The notes under the pieces were generated by a model. It did not search any database and had not been told where the DNA came from. It saw nothing but the letters and a program-made list of their open reading frames with translations. From Sphingopyxis sp. (lineage in GTDB: Bacteria > Pseudomonadota > Alphaproteobacteria > Sphingomonadales > Sphingomonadaceae), in the NCBI GenBank assembly GCA_013823985.1, contig PNNB01000020.1, positions 1 through 64,000 on the forward strand: 64,000 bases of DNA, given 5' to 3'. This document shows, piece by piece, positions 63,019-64,000 of this stretch (its first letter is position 1; each line of letters opens with the position of its first letter). A program made the translations under genes and the position numbers.

Positions 63019-63698
63019 TAACGACGCAATAACCCTGCCAATTTGCCTTGCACCTCGACTTCATGGGAGTCGAAATATTGCGGCTCATATAGCGAGTTTG
63101 CAGGATCGAGACGGATCCGCTGACCTTCGCGACGCAGATATTTCAGCGTCGCTTCTTCGCCCCGCACAAGGGCGACGACAATTTCACCATCGCGGGCTGT
63201 GTTTGCTTTTTTGATCAACGCATAGTCGCCGTCCAATATTCCGGCTTCCACCATCGAGTCTCCGGATACTTCAAGCGCATAATGCTCGCCACTACCGAGC
63301 AAAGCCATTGGCACGGAAAGCGAGCTTTGCCCCTCCAGAGCTTCAATCGGAACACCAGCCGCAATTTTTCCATGCAGGGGAATTTCGAGGACATCATTGG
63401 CAGCCACAGGCAGGTTAACCTGCGCCTTGTTCGTTGCGATGGCGGGGGTAAGTTTGGTGACATTGAAAGGCCGGCTCGACCCGCCTTCCGGCATTTTCAC
63501 CACTTCCAGTGCGCGTGCGCGGTTGACAAGGCGGCGGATAAACCCACGTTCCTCCAAAGCACCAATAAGCCGGTGTACACCGGATTTGCTTTTCAGATCG
63601 AGAGCTTCCTTCATTTCTTCAAACGAAGGTGAAATGCCGCTTTCTTCCAGATGCTTATGGATGAAAAGAAGCAATTCATGTTGTTTTGCGGTGAGCAT
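63012..63698 (-). CDS. lexA: LexA repressor
   Basis: The 228-residue protein has the LexA winged helix (residues 1-65, [22 protein letters not shown]), a cleavage site with I-A-A-G-V-P, the catalytic serine in V-S-G-D-S-M-V-E-A and the lysine in E-A-T-L-K-Y-L. It represses the SOS genes. Two overlapping boxes of the GTTC-N7-GTTC type lie upstream, so it controls itself. The 3' end overlaps broken comEC by 7 bases, in convergent orientation. Confidence 0.96.
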   Translation of the reverse strand: MLTAKQHELLLFIHKHLEESGISPSFEEMKEALDLKSKSGVHRLIGALEERGFIRRLVNRARALEVVKMPEGGSSRPFNVTKLTPAIATNKAQVNLPVAANDVLEIPLHGKIAAGVPIEALEGQSSLSVPMALLGSGEHYALEVSGDSMVEAGILDGDYALIKKANTARDGEIVVALVRGEEATLKYLRREGQRIRLDPANSLYEPQYFDSHEVEVQGKLAGLLRRYH

Positions 63699-63717
63699 TT
63701 GACGTCCCCGATATGTT

Positions 63718-63743
63718 GAACATGAATGGAACGATTAGAGAAC
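63718..63743 (-). promoter_or_regulatory. LexA (SOS) boxes upstream of lexA
   Basis: GAAC occurs at 63718-63721, 63729-63732 and 63740-63743 with exactly 7 bases between copies. On the minus strand this is GTTC-N7-GTTC-N7-GTTC, two overlapping alphaproteobacterial SOS boxes 20-45 bases before the lexA start. Confidence 0.85.
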
Positions 63744-63787
63744 ATATGCGGTTAAGTCAACACTCGGTGATCCAAGTTCCGTTGCAG

Positions 63788-64000
63788 TCAATCGATCCGC
63801 AGAAATTGGGCAGGTTCTCCTGTTTCCCGCGCTGGCGCGTCCACAGGGTTTATCAGCAGTGCATTGGCCTTGGAAAGAGGCGTGAGCATCCCGCTATCTT
63901 GCCTCGAAAATATTGAAATAAAACCATTTTCTTCAACGGCACGAAAAAATTCTATTCGTTTCCCACCCGCTGCGATTGATTGATTCAGTGTGCCCGTGTT
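63788..64000 (-). CDS. moeA: Molybdopterin molybdotransferase, 3' end only
   Basis: The last 70 codons of a gene that runs in from the right read F-F-R-A-V-E-E-N-G-F-I-S-I-F-S-R-Q-D-S-G-M-L then T-P-L-S-K-A-N-A-L-L-I-N-P, ending in a Pro/Ala tail. S-G-M-L-x-x-L-x-K-A-N-A-L is the conserved C-terminal motif of MoeA, which inserts molybdate into molybdopterin. moeA next to lexA is common in sphingomonads. The open frame on the opposite strand (63713-63916) is a shadow. Confidence 0.78.
   Translation of the reverse strand, partial: NTGTLNQSIAAGGKRIEFFRAVEENGFISIFSRQDSGMLTPLSKANALLINPVDAPARETGEPAQFLRID

Noticed and set aside
63713..63916. 67-codon plus-strand frame after lexA
   Set aside because: It covers the SOS boxes and the moeA 3' end; the minus-strand reading has the MoeA C-terminal motif.

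Overview
The window looks like a chromosomal segment of an alphaproteobacterium of the order Sphingomonadales. The evidence is the gene order nuoA-N / birA / coaX / rnj / DUF1467, the lexA-comEC-gltA neighbourhood, a 6S RNA beside zapA and fthC, LexA boxes of the GTTC-N7-GTTC type, and a DUF11 surface-protein operon. The genus cannot be fixed from this sequence alone.

Layout. (1) 1 to about 12,544: one end of a prophage, inserted at the 3' end of a tRNA-Pro(CGG) gene. A Cro-like gene starts a leftward early operon (DUF2303, VRR-NUC nuclease, DUF1376 replication protein and two unknown genes) that runs off the left edge. A CI/LexA-like repressor faces the other way. A rightward run of mostly overlapping small genes follows, holding a DnaQ-like exonuclease and Bet-type recombinase pair, an ASCH-like protein, a sulfotransferase, an excisionase-like protein and a tyrosine integrase. 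No head, tail or lysis gene is in view. (2) 12,542-17,377: tRNA-Pro, thyA, and a branched-chain 2-oxoacid dehydrogenase operon (E1alpha, E1beta, E2) behind a strong promoter overlapped by an inverted repeat. (3) 17,374-25,169: a leftward operon of four exported proteins of the DUF11 / conserved-repeat type, including a 1705-residue protein with a predicted C-terminal outer-membrane barrel. (4) 25,491-27,153: tRNA-Asp, DUF2842 protein, fthC, 6S RNA, zapA and a small coiled-coil gene. (5) 27,380-34,696: carbon metabolism and housekeeping genes tkt, gap, pgk, fba, thiE, efp and suhB. (6) 34,795-53,011: the complete 14-subunit complex I operon nuoABCDEFGHIJKLMN with two extra membrane microproteins inside it, continued by birA, coaX, rnj and a DUF1467 gene. 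(7) 53,008-59,333: a large membrane-anchored coiled-coil protein divergent from four genes that resemble signalling or enzyme folds, three of which lack the residues expected for catalysis. (8) 59,345-64,000: gltA, a broken comEC, lexA with its operator, and the 3' end of moeA.

How they work together. Regions 4-6 are ordinary core metabolism: folate and thymidylate, glycolysis and pentose phosphate, respiration, and vitamin and cofactor synthesis. The parts least explained by known biology are the DUF11 operon (region 3), the pseudo-signalling cluster (region 7) and the small-gene part of the prophage (4,605-6,312). All functional names come from reading motifs by eye; no database search was done.
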